A program made the position numbers and the translations under genes. DNA of 64,000 nt from Molanna angustata (taxonomy: Eukaryota; Arthropoda; Insecta; Trichoptera; Molannidae): assembly GCA_963576475.1 (NCBI GenBank), contig OY754981.1:1225546-1289545 (forward strand). The letters run 5' to 3'. This document shows, piece after piece, positions 32,735 to 43,235 of the stretch. The notes beneath the pieces are model-generated. The model worked only from the letters and a program-made list of their open reading frames with translations, had not been told where the DNA came from and searched no databases. Positions within the stretch are counted from its first letter, which is position 1. Each line of letters starts with the position of its first letter.

Positions 32735-33150
32735 CTCTGCGATCCAAAGTTCATGGTTCTATGATATGAAATTTGATAAGCGTACAGTGTCAACAGTTTG
32801 TAGAATGCAAATTGGACACTGTTGCATAAAAAGTCATCTGTATAAAATTAATATTGTAGACTCACCTATTTGTGATTGTGGACGTAATGAGGAGGAAGAT
32901 TTGAATCATGTATTTTTTAACTGTCAAAAATTCCCAACCCGTGAACTATACTTTAAAATGAACCCACTCCCCACCAGTATTGAGACGCTACTGTCATGTC
33001 TTAGTCCTCATACATTACGAATGATTTTTGTTATTTTATCAATGTCAACAGTTTAAATATTTAGGACTGTATAGTCGTACAGTCTTTGAATTGCACAATA
33101 AACAATATTATGCTGTGTTTATGCCGAAGAACACCAACCTCTGGTGAACG
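32735..33150 (+). mobile_element. LINE family F C-terminus (jockey-like)
   Basis: A 96-codon plus frame reads VSTVCRMQIGHCCIKSHLYK, INIVDSPICDCGRNEEEDLN and HVFFNCQKF, with the Cys/His pattern (C-x-C...H-x4-C) found after the RNase H region of jockey-type LINEs. Upstream codons 'AIQSSWFYD' continue the frame. The 3' side includes 'cacaataaacaatattatgc' and an A-run at 33152-33161. The element is heavily 5'-truncated. Confidence 0.82.
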
Positions 33151-33585
33151 GCAAAAAAAAATGTTACTTCATCTATGAATTTGTATTCTTTTCGAGATTA
33201 TTATAAATAAGACTTTTTCTTTGTATGTACATTTTATACATTGAAATAGACGTACAAAAATATTTCCCACAAAGAACGGACACATGGAAAGACGTTATAA
33301 AATAAATTAAATCATGTTGAATTGTGAACGTTTTACCGGCAAAGGTTCCTAATTTATTGCCGTGTCAATGAGGACATCCCAAGTTTCAAGAGGAGAGGAT
33401 ACCAAATACAAATACCAACATTTTTTCTCCGACTGAAATTTGAAACTTTTAGAAAAAAATGTCCAATAATGCTGAGGCTAATATGTTAAATGTCCAATAC
33501 GGGTCGGGTTAGCCTATTTGAAAAATGTTCAGATCATGACTAGGGAAATGAGACCAAATAATACACGGAAACAAAATATGTGTGA
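33151..33585. other. No gene recognised
   Basis: AT-rich spacer between a LINE end and the 33586 inverted-repeat element. Confidence 0.4.
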
Positions 33586-34688
33586 ACCATAGAGATATTA
33601 TATGTAGAGCTGCAATTGACTATCAAAAACGTGCGATTCAATTAGATTTCTGCATTAGACACACACCAAGATAAACTTTAGCCTCTGGCAGTCTCCTTCT
33701 GACAATAACAGTCATTCGTGATGGTTCTTGTGTTATTAAAAATGGTAAAAAATTGTCATTATTTTTTTCGTAGGGACCTGAATTATACGCGTTATTTTTT
33801 TTTTGAAAAGGGGTGTTATTTTTGTAGAAAATCGGTGTTATTATTCGCGATATTTTTTGGAAGAGGGGTGATATTTTTGTAGAAAAGAGAAAAAAACGTG
33901 TTATTTTTATGAAAAACGTCGTTATTTTTCAGTAAAAGGGTACATTTTTAAGAAAACGATGTTATTTTCTACAAAAAATATATATAAATTAAGAGAAATC
34001 AACGCATGATTTATATTTCCGAATTCTTCTTTTCAGTGTGAATGAAAATATAATTAAATAATTTAAAAAAACACCATTTAAACGACATTTTATATTAAAA
34101 TCACACTTTTTTATATGTAAAAAGAATATAATTTATTTCATTAAATTTTAATTAGATTCAAAATTAAGAATCGCCATCGTACCTTAGTTGTTTTTTGAGG
34201 TTTGTTCATCGGGCTGCCAAAACAGTTGGTATTACTGGAGTATCGATAGAAACCTATATGAATCGATATTTAATCGATTTATTTTTTCATCAACTTGTTT
34301 CAGCTATGTTGTTTTATTTTATTTTAATTTAACTTTATTCAATGCATTGACTCACCCGCAGAAATTAGAGTTACAAAAAATATTTTTTAATTCTGCTTTT
34401 TCGTTAGATAATTGCTGTATATTTTTTTACGAAAATGTCCTAAATGAGCAAATTTCTGTTTTATTTTCGCGTTCTTTGGAAAAAAAAGCGCAAAAATCGC
34501 GAATTAAATCGGGTTTATCGCATTCGCGAATAAATAATCGGATCTCTAGTTATTAGTATACATCGGAATCGCTGACGTTCCGTACTTACCGGGGTGCAAT
34601 AATACCCAATAATCCATAGACGTATGGTGCCCATTTCAAACTAATAATTTATATTGGATTGCAACTCTATAGATTATATCTCTATGGT
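33586..34688. mobile_element. Candidate 1.1-kb DNA element with ~33-bp inverted ends
   Basis: accatagagatattatatgt plus agagctgcaatt at 33586-33617 matches the reverse complement of 34657-34688 (accatagagatataatctat plus agagttgcaat) with few differences. Inside are a loose 20-bp minisatellite of 'gttatttttgtagaaaa' type (33780-33980) and an AT-rich 122-codon frame (34188-34556) without any domain. No target duplication is clear. Confidence 0.5.
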
Positions 34689-34734
34689 GTCAGTTCATCG
34701 TAATAAAAATTCCATTAAAATGCATTACTTTATT

Positions 34735-34912
34735 TCTTCTTTGTGTGCCTTGTTGGATCTCCTCAACGTTGGCTATCGCTTCAGTGAATCCCTCCCTGTC
34801 CTGTGCCGCTCGTAACAGCTTCTCCACGTTTTCGACGCGGTCCACTCCTTCAACTTGTGCAACTAGGACATTTATTTGTCTTCTGCCAAGCCCTCGCCAT
34901 CCCTTAATTCAC
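34735..34912 (-). mobile_element. LINE C-terminal relic
   Basis: The minus strand has about 55 codons without a stop: GWRGLGRRQINVLVAQVEGV, DRVENVEKLLRAAQDREGFT and EAIANVEEIQQGTQRRN. The 'AAQDRExxxxxxANV' end with an adjacent A/GAAGAAA tail fits a non-LTR retrotransposon C-terminus. It is less AT-rich than its flanks. The exact family is uncertain. Confidence 0.6.
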
Positions 34913-35051
34913 CTTTTAAAATCACACAGTACATGACCCAGACATGATGATAGGTATCTTGCAGATAATAGAAAAAAACTATCGTTCTGTGAATAGAAAA
35001 ATAAGTCATTTGATTTGTGTAAACATCACACTAATACTGTTTATTTTAAGA

Positions 35052-35222
35052 TGGATTTAGATGGGTCGATGGCAGAGCGGTTAGCGGGCTGGGCTAGTAA
35101 TCCAGTGGTCGCGAGTTCGAACCCTGCCTCTACCGATTACGTTCATATATAGCACAAGCATTTTTGCTTAATTTAGGGAATGTAGGAATTTATTAACAAA
35201 GACATATTCATTTAAAAAAAAT
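35052..35222 (+). mobile_element. SINE2 copy
   Basis: The tRNA-derived head 'gggtcgatggcagagcggtt' ... 'ctgggctagtaatccag' ... 'gcgagttcgaaccctgcctc' has a clear anticodon arm with AGT in the anticodon position and a good B box. The acceptor ends (ggtcgat/ctctacc) pair imperfectly. The body is short ('tagcacaagcatt', 'ttagggaatgtagga') and always ends 'gacatattcatttaaaaaaa'. Sister copies are at 42694 and 49558. Confidence 0.88.
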
Positions 35223-35309
35223 GTTCATCCATATTATGATGACCGTTCTAATCTATATGAAATAGTTTAATTTTAATGATGATGGAGACGCTTGAAGTCG
35301 GAATATTAG

Positions 35310-35420
35310 ATGTACGTGTATGAAATGATGCATGGACGTGAATGAAGCGAGAAATGTATGTCAATAGAGTGGAGTCTGGCGTTAGATTCTCTCTGCCAAA
35401 TATGTATATTGCGTGATGGT
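35310..35420 (+). mobile_element. LINE family C tail copy
   Basis: 'gatgcatggacgtgaatgaa', 'gcgagaaatgtatgtcaata' and 'gagtctggcgttagattctc' match the family C end at 27795-27870. The frame is broken. It ends near 'gcgtgatggttaa' without a long TATG tail. Confidence 0.8.
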
Positions 35421-35643
35421 TAAAAACAATATTATATGGTCAAAATCAAATATCCACTTTTTACTGTAATGTTGTTTGTTATTTTTAAAGTATACATAGA
35501 TATTGTCTTGAGAACACGCCGACAAGTCTAGAAATTAGACTTGGCGTGACTCAGAATCATTGTTTTCTTTTAGTATCTGATGTTTTTTTTATTATTTTTA
35601 CAATAAAAAAAATTACAAACTAAGATAAATGAGTTGTCATACA

Positions 35644-36364
35644 GGGTCGAGTGTCACGTGGCTTTGTTGAAAGGACTGTAAATGAAAATTTGCAGAACAT
35701 CTGGCAGACTCGCTGGACGGCCTGCTCAGTGGGAAGAATTACTTACTTATTTTTTCCCGACGTGAGATATCGTCTTAAATCTCCCTGGGTTGTTCCAGAC
35801 TTTTGGACTTCCCAATTTTTCACAGGACACGGAAACTTTAAAAGTTATCTTCACCGATTTAACATTGCCTCCTCTGCTTCATGTCATTTCTGTCAATACC
35901 CGGACCAAACTTCGGAACATATCCTTTGGGAATGTTGCCACCCAATGGTGTCCTCATATAGATCGGAGCTCCTCGTTGCTGTCCGTGGGCCTCTTCAAGG
36001 TCCCATTGGTCATGCGGATTTTGTGATCTCGAAGAAAAATTATAAAGCTTTTAAGGTTTTCTGTCATAGATATGGTGCCTTACTTTTAGAAGATTCCCGT
36101 TAAATTAATTATTTCCAGAGATCTTGGTCACTTCTCTGATGGTCTGCATGTAGGGGGATCTGAGGTCATAGACAGTCCACGGGTGTGAATTTTCTGTTCG
36201 CACTCGTTGATTGTTTCTTTTTGCACTATGGTGCCGAGATTGCTAATCTAGAGGGCTCCATGAGCTACTTTTCGTGCTATGCATTTTTTTTGTCGTTCAC
36301 TTAGCGTTCTGTGAAGGGGCCGATTACAGTCCCCATAGGCAGAGCGGGTGGTGGTGGGAGTAGC
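35644..36364 (+). mobile_element. LINE family E (R1-like) 3' end with exact 13-bp target duplication
   Basis: A frame with no internal stop to 36103 reads NLQNIWQTRWTACSVGRITY, LFFPDVRYRLK and TSQFFTGHGNFKSYLHRFNI, then ASCHFCQYPDQTSEHILWEC. The C-x2-C-x7-H-x4-C cluster and 'FLTGHGxFxxYL' are typical of R1-clade LINE C-termini. The GTG at 35651 is not a real start; the frame simply enters from the truncation. GAGTTGTCATACA is repeated exactly at 35631-35643 and 36365-36377. The element ends without a poly(A) of its own. Confidence 0.93.
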
Positions 36365-36537
36365 GAGTTGTCATACAAAAAAAAAGATATTCCAAAACCT
36401 TTTTAAAAATATTATTATAAGTAAAAAGTTATTCATTAGTTACGCCATTTTTATTGAACACAATTAACTCAGTCCGCTGTGATTGTAATGGTGGAGAGGA
36501 GGAGGTTTTTACCATGTCCTGTTTAGCTGATCTAAAT

Positions 36538-36762
36538 ACAATACCATCATCATCAGTGGCTCCACAGCCCAGGATGGGCCTTGGCCTCCTCAAGGAATCG
36601 TCTCCATTGCACCCTATCCATGGCCCTTTCTCTCCAATTCAGCACACCGGCAATCTGAAGGTCCTTCTCGACTCTCGACTCCATCCATCCATCTTAGTTT
36701 CAGTCTTCCCACACCTCTTCTTCCCTCCGGACGTCATGTGAGGATTCTTTATGGTGTCTGGT
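36538..36762 (-). mobile_element. LINE C-terminal relic with (GAT)n tail
   Basis: On the minus strand frames give TSGGKKRCGKTETKMDGWSR, then, after breaks, GHGWGAMETIP and GPSWAVEPLMMM. The last phrase is the translation of a common insect LINE end running into its (GAT)n tail, seen on the plus strand as accatcatcatc at 36542. The plus-strand 95-codon frame here is the shadow. Confidence 0.65.
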
Positions 36763-37537
36763 CATTTTTTATACGATGCAACCAGCGGAGAGCTCATTTA
36801 GTCCGCTTCCAGTAAATGCAAATACTCTTCAATCACACATGAATCCCATCACATTGAAATTTATCTCAAATTTTCTAAAAGTAAATAATTCGAGGATCTA
36901 ATCAAGACTTATGAAAATATATTTTAACTTGTTACATGACGAAGATCACTACAAATAAAGAAGCGGTCGCTTCGAAACTGCTCTTATAAAGTAACTCAGT
37001 TGTGAATGAATAAGATTTTTAAAATTGTGCCACAAGGTTACCTATGAAAATATTAATGGTAAAATGTTGATTTTCACCAGGACAAAGAAGGCTATGAGTA
37101 CACAAGAAAACTTCATTATTTTTAAGGAATTTTGGTCTGTTGAGGTAATGAAATATGTTGTAGGGTACACTATCGAACTACATAACTTGAATCTGTGTGG
37201 CATCGTTCATGAGTATTATAAACTATCACATAACATCTGATACAAAATAAACAAAAAACAGTCCAAGGAGTTAAAGATTGGATGCGCCATCAATTAAGAT
37301 TATCATGGCTTTGTATCTGGGACCCAGCCTCTCGTGTATCAGCCTTCATATCTCCGTTTCCGAGAGACCCTTTAAATTAATTGGTGACTAATTATGATGG
37401 TTCCCTTATCGGCATCTGGTACGTTTATAATATGGTAGTTTGTTTCTTATTTTACGATTTCCATTAAAACATCAATATTAGATGAATAAAATCCAATCAA
37501 CTACATAATATCCATTTGATGTCATTATTCGTGCAGT
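36763..37537. other. No gene recognised
   Basis: AT-rich spacer. The part at 37260-37390 is less AT-rich (minus and plus short frames) but carries no readable motif. Confidence 0.4.
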
Positions 37538-37619
37538 CCTGGGGGGCAAGTTTGGTCAACCGGCGGAATCAAAACCATCCATGTTTACCCATATCATGGA
37601 TATAATTATCTTATGGAGT
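37538..37619. mobile_element. Left arm of the 28.5-kb hairpin MITE family
   Basis: 'cctggggggcaagtttggtc', 'ggaatcaaaaccatccatg' and 'tacccatatcatggatataa' match one arm of the element at 28536. The right arm cannot be recognised beyond the SINE3 insertion that follows. Confidence 0.75.
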
Positions 37620-37627
37620 TATATAAT

Positions 37628-37797
37628 GACGACCGCCGTGGTACAGTTGTGAAGCCGTTTGGTTTCTGTGCGGGCGTCCTGGGTTCGATTCTCAGCAGAG
37701 GAAGAATTTATGAACATTAATTTCTCACGCTAATATTGCTTCTCTGGGCTGGAAACACTGGTTAGTTCGCCACTTGCGCAGGGTGCAAGGAAGTGTT
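37628..37797 (+). mobile_element. SINE3 inserted beside a MITE arm, with 8-bp duplication
   Basis: The head 'gaccgccgtggtacagttgt' ... 'gggttcgattctca' is tRNA-like with a B box. The body reads 'ttgcttctctgggctggaaa' and the tail 'gcagggtgcaaggaagtg'. TATATAAT lies at 37620-37627 and 37798-37805, a plausible although AT-only target duplication. Confidence 0.75.
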
Positions 37798-38025
37798 TAT
37801 ATAATATTTCAACTTAGTCTCCATTAAGATGTTAAACAATTTAAGTAAATTTGAACTACATTTTTCATTAATTGTGGAAAAAGAGTTTTTGTATAGAGAT
37901 TAAAATATGAATCCCAAGTGCCATTGAACCATTTTGGTAATTGGTGTTTATATTTTGTATTTGATTAGGTAGGTACTGAAATAAATCCAAGTACTTTGAC
38001 ATGGTCAGGTAGTTTAAATTCCAAC

Positions 38026-38285
38026 AAGGGGGCAAGTCTGGTCAACAGGCAGAATCAAAACCATCCATGTTTACCCATATCATGGATATAATTATCATAT
38101 GGAGTTCTTTAACATCTTTAGACATAATAATAATAATAATAATAAGGCACCTACAGGGCTTACGACCTGTCATCGACTGGTTTACGTGACCACTTTATGC
38201 GTTTGCGCAACGTCCACAAATTATTTATTTATTTATTTAATATTGCTTCTCGGGAAACTAACAGGTAGGTACTATGTCAAATACT
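38026..38285. repeat. Composite of MITE arm, (ATA)n, R-A piece and SINE1 tail
   Basis: In order: a left arm of the 28.5-kb MITE family (38026-38123), an (ATA)n run (38124-38145), a reverse-complement piece of R-A ('ggcttacgacctgtcatcga', 'gtttacgtgaccacttt'; 38143-38220), and the minus-strand tail of SINE1 ('attgcttctcgggaaacta'; 38228-38285). Each piece is truncated where the next begins. Confidence 0.7.
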
Positions 38286-39339
38286 CACACAAACTCTAAA
38301 AAGCACTCTTTCATTTACAGATCAAAATACTCCTTCAACTCAAACTTAAATCAGATTAAACAAGTATTGAATACCATTTCACACACTCAACAGCTGACTT
38401 AATCTCCTTTCAACTCCTTCTCATTTTCACCTTATTCTTCCTCCGCATTTCCTCTCGGTCCCTTCTTCACCACCCTTCACCAAAGTATATGTTTTGACTG
38501 TCATTAGTTTCTAGATTAATCAGTGGAATATTTTTAATTGGTTTAATTTTATCTTTCATTGTTTTTTGTACTTACTCTATATGTAAACTGTTAATATTCC
38601 TAAATAAAATCCACCATTTTGAAATATGTGGTATGACGCGTTAGTCAAGCGTCAAACAACTTCTCGGCCTGTCTTAACTTGACGTCTATTAAATAAAGGT
38701 CTAATAAAGATAGTCACGGTTTATACGTAAACTTTTCCGCTAATCACGCTCTATTACCAGGTAGGTACTATAGATAGTTTACATTTACAAGTAAGACGGT
38801 AAAAGTCTACCATACGACATTTCATTCGATATATTTTAGGCGACATAGTAGCATATGCAGATAATTCTCTCTGCCTAAAATATCAAGCACTGGGCTATAG
38901 CGTATTTGATGTGTATATTTATTTTAAAATAATTATAACATCATTCATTGATGATCATAAAATTTACGAGAAAGCAAGGTTGAAGCTAATTTCATTTCGA
39001 ATGCTTGTGATATTATCGATGGTCACAAAATATGAGAAACATATCGTCTGTATAATATAAAATTGTTGGAATATTCCAATAACGTATTCCAAAGCATACT
39101 AAATGAGTTTATTATATCCATGATGCGAAACTAAATCACTCTTTGGCGAGATAAGTAGGTAAGATATGAGAAAATAATATGTACGCTTGAGTGGCTAATT
39201 TTAATATAATAACCAATCAAATAAATCAAATATTAAAATGTAAAATGCATAGATATACAGCTTATGCCCGTTATATAAAAGAGATTTCATTCGTTTTTAT
39301 TACACATTAAGAACAGTGCACACACCGACCAAACGAAAT
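38286..39339. other. No gene recognised
   Basis: AT-rich spacer. 'gacgtctattaaataaaggt' with 'aaacttttccgctaatca' (38680-38760) resembles, in reverse, the left part of 41860-41950 ('gactatctttatta', 'atagacgtcaagtta'), hinting at another old inverted pair. Confidence 0.4.
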
Positions 39340-39450
39340 TATTACGATCCACCATGAAATCTCCGTGAAAGTAAGTTAGACAATCTGATTACTTGGCCAG
39401 AGGTCCCGGTTACGATTTCCGGTGGAGACACACTTTTCAGTGTTTCAAAC
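39340..39450 (+). mobile_element. SINE1 fragment
   Basis: 'ccagaggtcccggttacgat' and 'ttccggtggagacacac' match the distal half of the SINE1 head and the start of its body. The A-box half is heavily mutated, and the 3' body is replaced at about 39455 by LINE family C. Confidence 0.55.
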
Positions 39451-39484
39451 CAGGATTTACATAGAAAGAATAAGATGGCCGTCT

Positions 39485-39720
39485 GACAAAAAAAGTATAT
39501 AATGCTGATAAAAGAGAAACGAAAAGTAGAGGTCGGCCAAGAAATAGTTGGCACGATCACATAATGGAATTTTGAAAGATGGAGACGATAGAATAGTAGA
39601 AAAGCGTGTATAAGACGATGTACGGATGTGAATGAAGCGAGAAATATATGTCAAGAGAGAGGAGTCTGGCGTTCGGTTTTCTCTTCCTACACCAAATAGG
39701 GAAACGGCGTGATGGTATGG
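39485..39720 (+). mobile_element. LINE family C 3' end, second long copy
   Basis: The plus strand reads DGRLTKKVYNADKRETKSRG, RPRNSWHDHI and then frameshifts. The DNA continues to match the 27653 copy ('cgatgtacggatgtgaatga', 'tcaagagagaggagtctggc') to 'ggcgtgatggtatgg'. A single base lost near 39562 breaks the frame. No target duplication is seen, and SINE1 debris abuts it on the left. Confidence 0.85.
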
Positions 39721-39779
39721 TAAATTTATTTCTATAATATTTTTTTTAATTGATTGAATTCTGAAAATATTCTTCTTCT

Positions 39780-39935
39780 CCCTCTGTTTTTAGTCGGAAG
39801 GCCTTTTTTTCACTCGCCTCTTGTGATCTGGATGCCTAGCTGTCACTCCATCTTTTGCTGGTCTCCACCTTGCTCTGCGACCCTCCGTGACTTCCTTGGT
39901 GACAATTTTGGGTAGTCGATTGTCTATTACTGTCT
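39780..39935 (-). mobile_element. Probable LINE fragment
   Basis: One minus-strand frame reads RLPKIVTKEVTEGRRARWRP, then AKDGVTARHPDHKRR. The basic, W-containing composition and its setting among LINE ends suggest another non-LTR C-terminus. I cannot name a family. Confidence 0.4.
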
Positions 39936-40750
39936 GAAAATATTAAACAGCAGCATGCTTGCCAAGATCTGAGCTTTAGCGTTCGGTTATCTCCGCCAAT
40001 CACGTCAGGGAGACGGTACACTTGTATATACAATAAAATTAATTTGAACATGTCAAGATAGATGTCTGATTCGCAATTCGCACTCCGGTGAACTGGTCTA
40101 GATATGGGTAAAGCAAGAGTGGTCTGCCAGACGCGGGATGACGCAACAGAGCCAACAGAATCTAGCCATTATCTCTTGGCAATGTATACCATCAACCATC
40201 ACACCTAAAACCAGTTATCTGTCTTCTGCCGAGGCAACATCATCTCCGACACCTGTAGCAGATACTAGTGGTTCAAATTAAAGGCGACATCGCGGTGTGG
40301 GTTGGCAGAAAGTGAAATTAGCATACACACAGTCAGTCAGTCGATACCGTGAGAAACTGTACGGTAAAAGTGGGCGAAGATTAAACCAAACTGCCAATTA
40401 GCATAATAATATTATTATTATTATGTTAAGAGGCGATTTTATTATGGTCCGCTAATATTTATTACGTGCTCTTATATATAATTATATTTAAGACGATCTT
40501 TATCAGAATAATCCGAATTTTTTCTGAACTTTGCGAAATGAGAATTTACTACATTGTGTTACATATTACGTAGGCGCCATATTAATCTGATCTGACTTCT
40601 GTATAATATATTAAATAATATCAAAACAAATTTTGGGCATTTTTTTGCATTTATTGCACTACGAATGTATGACAAACTGTGTCAGGTGCAAAGTGGCTAC
40701 TTGAAGTAGGTAGACATCAAAATGAAATAAATATTTCGGCAATAATGATG
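39936..40750. other. Unassigned, one less AT-rich block
   Basis: 'gagctttagcgttcggttat' at 39968-39988 echoes the family C tail. The part at 40060-40340 is less AT-rich and may be an old element, but frames are broken and no motif is secure. Confidence 0.4.
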
Positions 40751-40880
40751 TATAGTTGTCGTCAAATAACTTGAACATTTAGTCGAGAAGGGGAGTGATT
40801 CGAAACCAACGAACCAAAAAGATACAATTTTGCGATCTGGGCAACCGGAAGATCGTTCAAGATGTTTGCCGAAAATTATA
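40751..40880. mobile_element. Small MITE, second copy of the 23.4-kb family
   Basis: Reverse-oriented copy of 23443-23575: 'cgtcaaataacttgaac' on the left and 'gttcaagatgtttgccga' on the right, with shared interior 'aaaccaacgaaccaaaaaga'. Confidence 0.72.
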
Positions 40881-41662
40881 ACTAATGTCTTTCTACTTTA
40901 TACTGTAATTTTCGTGGTTATTTTTATTGTTTTTTTTATTTTTTTTTTATTGTTATGATTTTTATTTTCTATGACTTGTTGTTCCTTATATATTTTTTTT
41001 TCTGTATAATATGTATGTGTAATATTTTGTATACCTATATTTTACAAAAATAAAATGTAATAACTATGCAAACTATACCTATACATAGGCAGTTTCTTCG
41101 GAACAGCCTCGTGAAGCAGTTTCTTTATAATATTAAGATCAAAATAAATTTATAAATAAATATTGTTTATAAATAAGAATAGAATTTTATTTACAAAAAT
41201 TAAAATGAAAATCAGTAAGTACTTTTAATTTTATTTACACTGACAACGTTGACTATGTAGAATTCCATTTTTAAATAAATTAAACACTTGTTTTTTTTCT
41301 ACATTTATTTTTTCGTCTCCAGGATGACCGTTTCGCCTGGTGTGATATTTAATAGCCTTTCTTTTATTTTCAGGTAACATCCTCAGATGCACAATATAAT
41401 ATGTAGTATCTACAAAACTCGAACAAAAATATAACCTATATTGAATTAATAATGAGAGTGTGTAAAGGTGAGAGGAAATACTATGTCATTATACAGACAA
41501 GCAAAATGTTATGACCTTGAATACAAATATTTAGAAAGAGTAAAGGAAAAACCCTTAATAGCTTAATAAGTACATACAACAATTATTATTATTATATAAG
41601 TTAATTGCATGAATAAAGTAGTTACTTACCGTCTTACTTATAAACGTAAACTATTTATACTA
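40881..41662. other. T-rich sequence, possible LINE 3' UTR
   Basis: 40905-41060 is strongly T-rich and ends 'caaaaataaaatgtaataa', resembling a LINE 3' untranslated region, but no coding end is recognisable before it. The remainder is AT-rich. Confidence 0.35.
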
Positions 41663-41849
41663 CCTGCCCCCCAAGTCAAATTGAAAACGCTGTTCGTTAT
41701 CGCCAAGCGCTAATTTTTTTTTGTATGGGATTTGACGTTTGTTGTTTGTTACTGTAGAAAAAATTTCTACAACAAACGTCAAATCACATACAAAAAAAAT
41801 AGCGCTTGGCGATAACGAACAGCGTTTTCAATTTGACTCAGGGCCAAAG
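41663..41849. mobile_element. Hairpin MITE, near-perfect palindrome
   Basis: 'caagtcaaattgaaaacgct' and 'gttcgttatcgccaagcgct' on the left are exactly complementary to the right arm, which extends through 'gatttgacgtttgttg' to a loop near 41755. TA dinucleotides flank the outer edge (41661-41662 and 41850-41851). It is non-coding and about 187 bases long. Confidence 0.85.
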
Positions 41850-42693
41850 TAATAGAACGTGTTTAACGAAAATGTTCACATATAAACCGTGACTATCTTT
41901 ATTACTCCTTTATTTCATAGACGTCAAGTTAGGACAGGTCGAGAGGTTGTTTGACATTTGACTAGCGCGTCATACCAAATATTTCAAAATGGCGGATCTT
42001 TCACATATTATGTCCAATTCAGATTCGTTTCAGAGTACGAAAACGTCTATAACCAACGGGCGACTTGTGTAAAAGGATTTCATCCGCGCGGTGTGACGTA
42101 ATGATTCCCGTATAAATGCAGACAACTTTTTGACATTTCTCATATACTAAAATTCAGACGGATAAATTTAGACAAATCAAAATAGGACATATATCTTACG
42201 AATATTTGAGAGTAACAGAAAAATTTAATACTTATGACGTTCATTAATCGCAATCGTGTTTAAATTGACACAACGCGGTATTTATTATAATTTTTCGATG
42301 TTAGTTTTCCAAAAATTTCATGCATTTGGCTATTTTTTGACATCTGTGAAGCCAATGGGGCCATATGAAAATTTAAATGAGGGTATTCGTAAACAATTCG
42401 GTGAACTACTTAGTCATATATTAGTATATATTTATAAGTGAAGTTTTTTTAATACCCATCTATAATTTAGTCGTGCTTATGTAGTTGCGCGTTTAGTAAA
42501 GCTATTAACGAAATCTTATGATTAAGACCATCAATACCTATAGGTAATATAAATAAATCAATATATTTTTGTAATTTTTTATCTACTTATTTACATGTCT
42601 ACATAAAAAATATACTGAACAAGGAAAACTTAACAAGTGTAGGTAAATAGACGAGCATATATGAGACGAAAATAAGATTTTTTTAAGCAATTT
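41850..42693. other. No gene recognised
   Basis: AT-rich spacer between the hairpin MITE and SINE2. The short plus frame at 42256-42441 shows no domain. Confidence 0.4.
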
Positions 42694-42872
42694 TAGATGG
42701 GTCGATGGCAGAGCGGTTAGCGCGCTGGGCTAGTAACACAGTGATCGTGAGTTCGAATCCTGCCTCGACCGATTTCGTTCACCTATAGCACAAGCATTTA
42801 TTTGCTTATTTTTGGGAACGTAGGAAGATGTATATGTAATTGTTTAACAAGGACATATTCATTTAAAAAAAA
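42694..42872 (+). mobile_element. SINE2 copy
   Basis: The head is 'gggtcgatggcagagcggtt' to 'gagttcgaatcctgcctcga' with ggtcga/tcgacc acceptor pairing. The anticodon-arm stem is mutated ('ctgggctagtaacacag'). The body and fixed end 'gacatattcatttaaaaaaa' are as in the other copies. Confidence 0.88.
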
Positions 42873-42894
42873 TCCCTCCAGAGTACTTTGTGAA

Positions 42895-43000
42895 AATTAG
42901 AATTGAGTGAAGCGCAGATGAATGTCAGAAGTGAATGGCGATCGACTCTCTTTGCCTACCCCAATAATTGCTACGGCGCGACGTGATGGTGTGTATATTA
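42895..43000 (+). mobile_element. LINE family C tail scrap
   Basis: 'tgaagcgcagatgaatgtca', 'ctctttgcctaccccaata' and 'ggcgcgacgtgatggtgtgt' retain the order of the family C 3' end. It lies between SINE2 and SINE1 copies. Confidence 0.6.
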
Positions 43001-43015
43001 TAATAATAAGTGAAT

Positions 43016-43235
43016 TGTCGGTCTTCGTGGCTCAGTTGGTTAGGTATCTGACTGTTGTTCCAAGGGTCGTGGGTTTGACTCCCTTGGAGACACCGTTTTC
43101 AATTGTGTTTTCAAAAAATTGAAGTCTCCAGAGTGTGACAACTTGTTTATTATTGGGTGCGTGTTAAATAATTATTTGACATAGCACCTGTTAATTATCC
43201 GAGAAGCTGCATAAAATAAAAAATATATATACCTA
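43016..43235 (+). mobile_element. SINE1 copy
   Basis: Starts with the same 'gtcggtcttcgtggctcagt' as the 29283 copy. The B box is damaged ('gggtttgactccc'). The body and the '(t)tatccgagaagctgcataa' tail are present, ending in an A/T-rich run. Confidence 0.85.

Noticed and set aside
34188..34556. 122-codon plus frame as a gene
   Set aside because: AT-rich Phe/Asn/Leu composition, no motif, and it lies between inverted repeats of a probable transposon.
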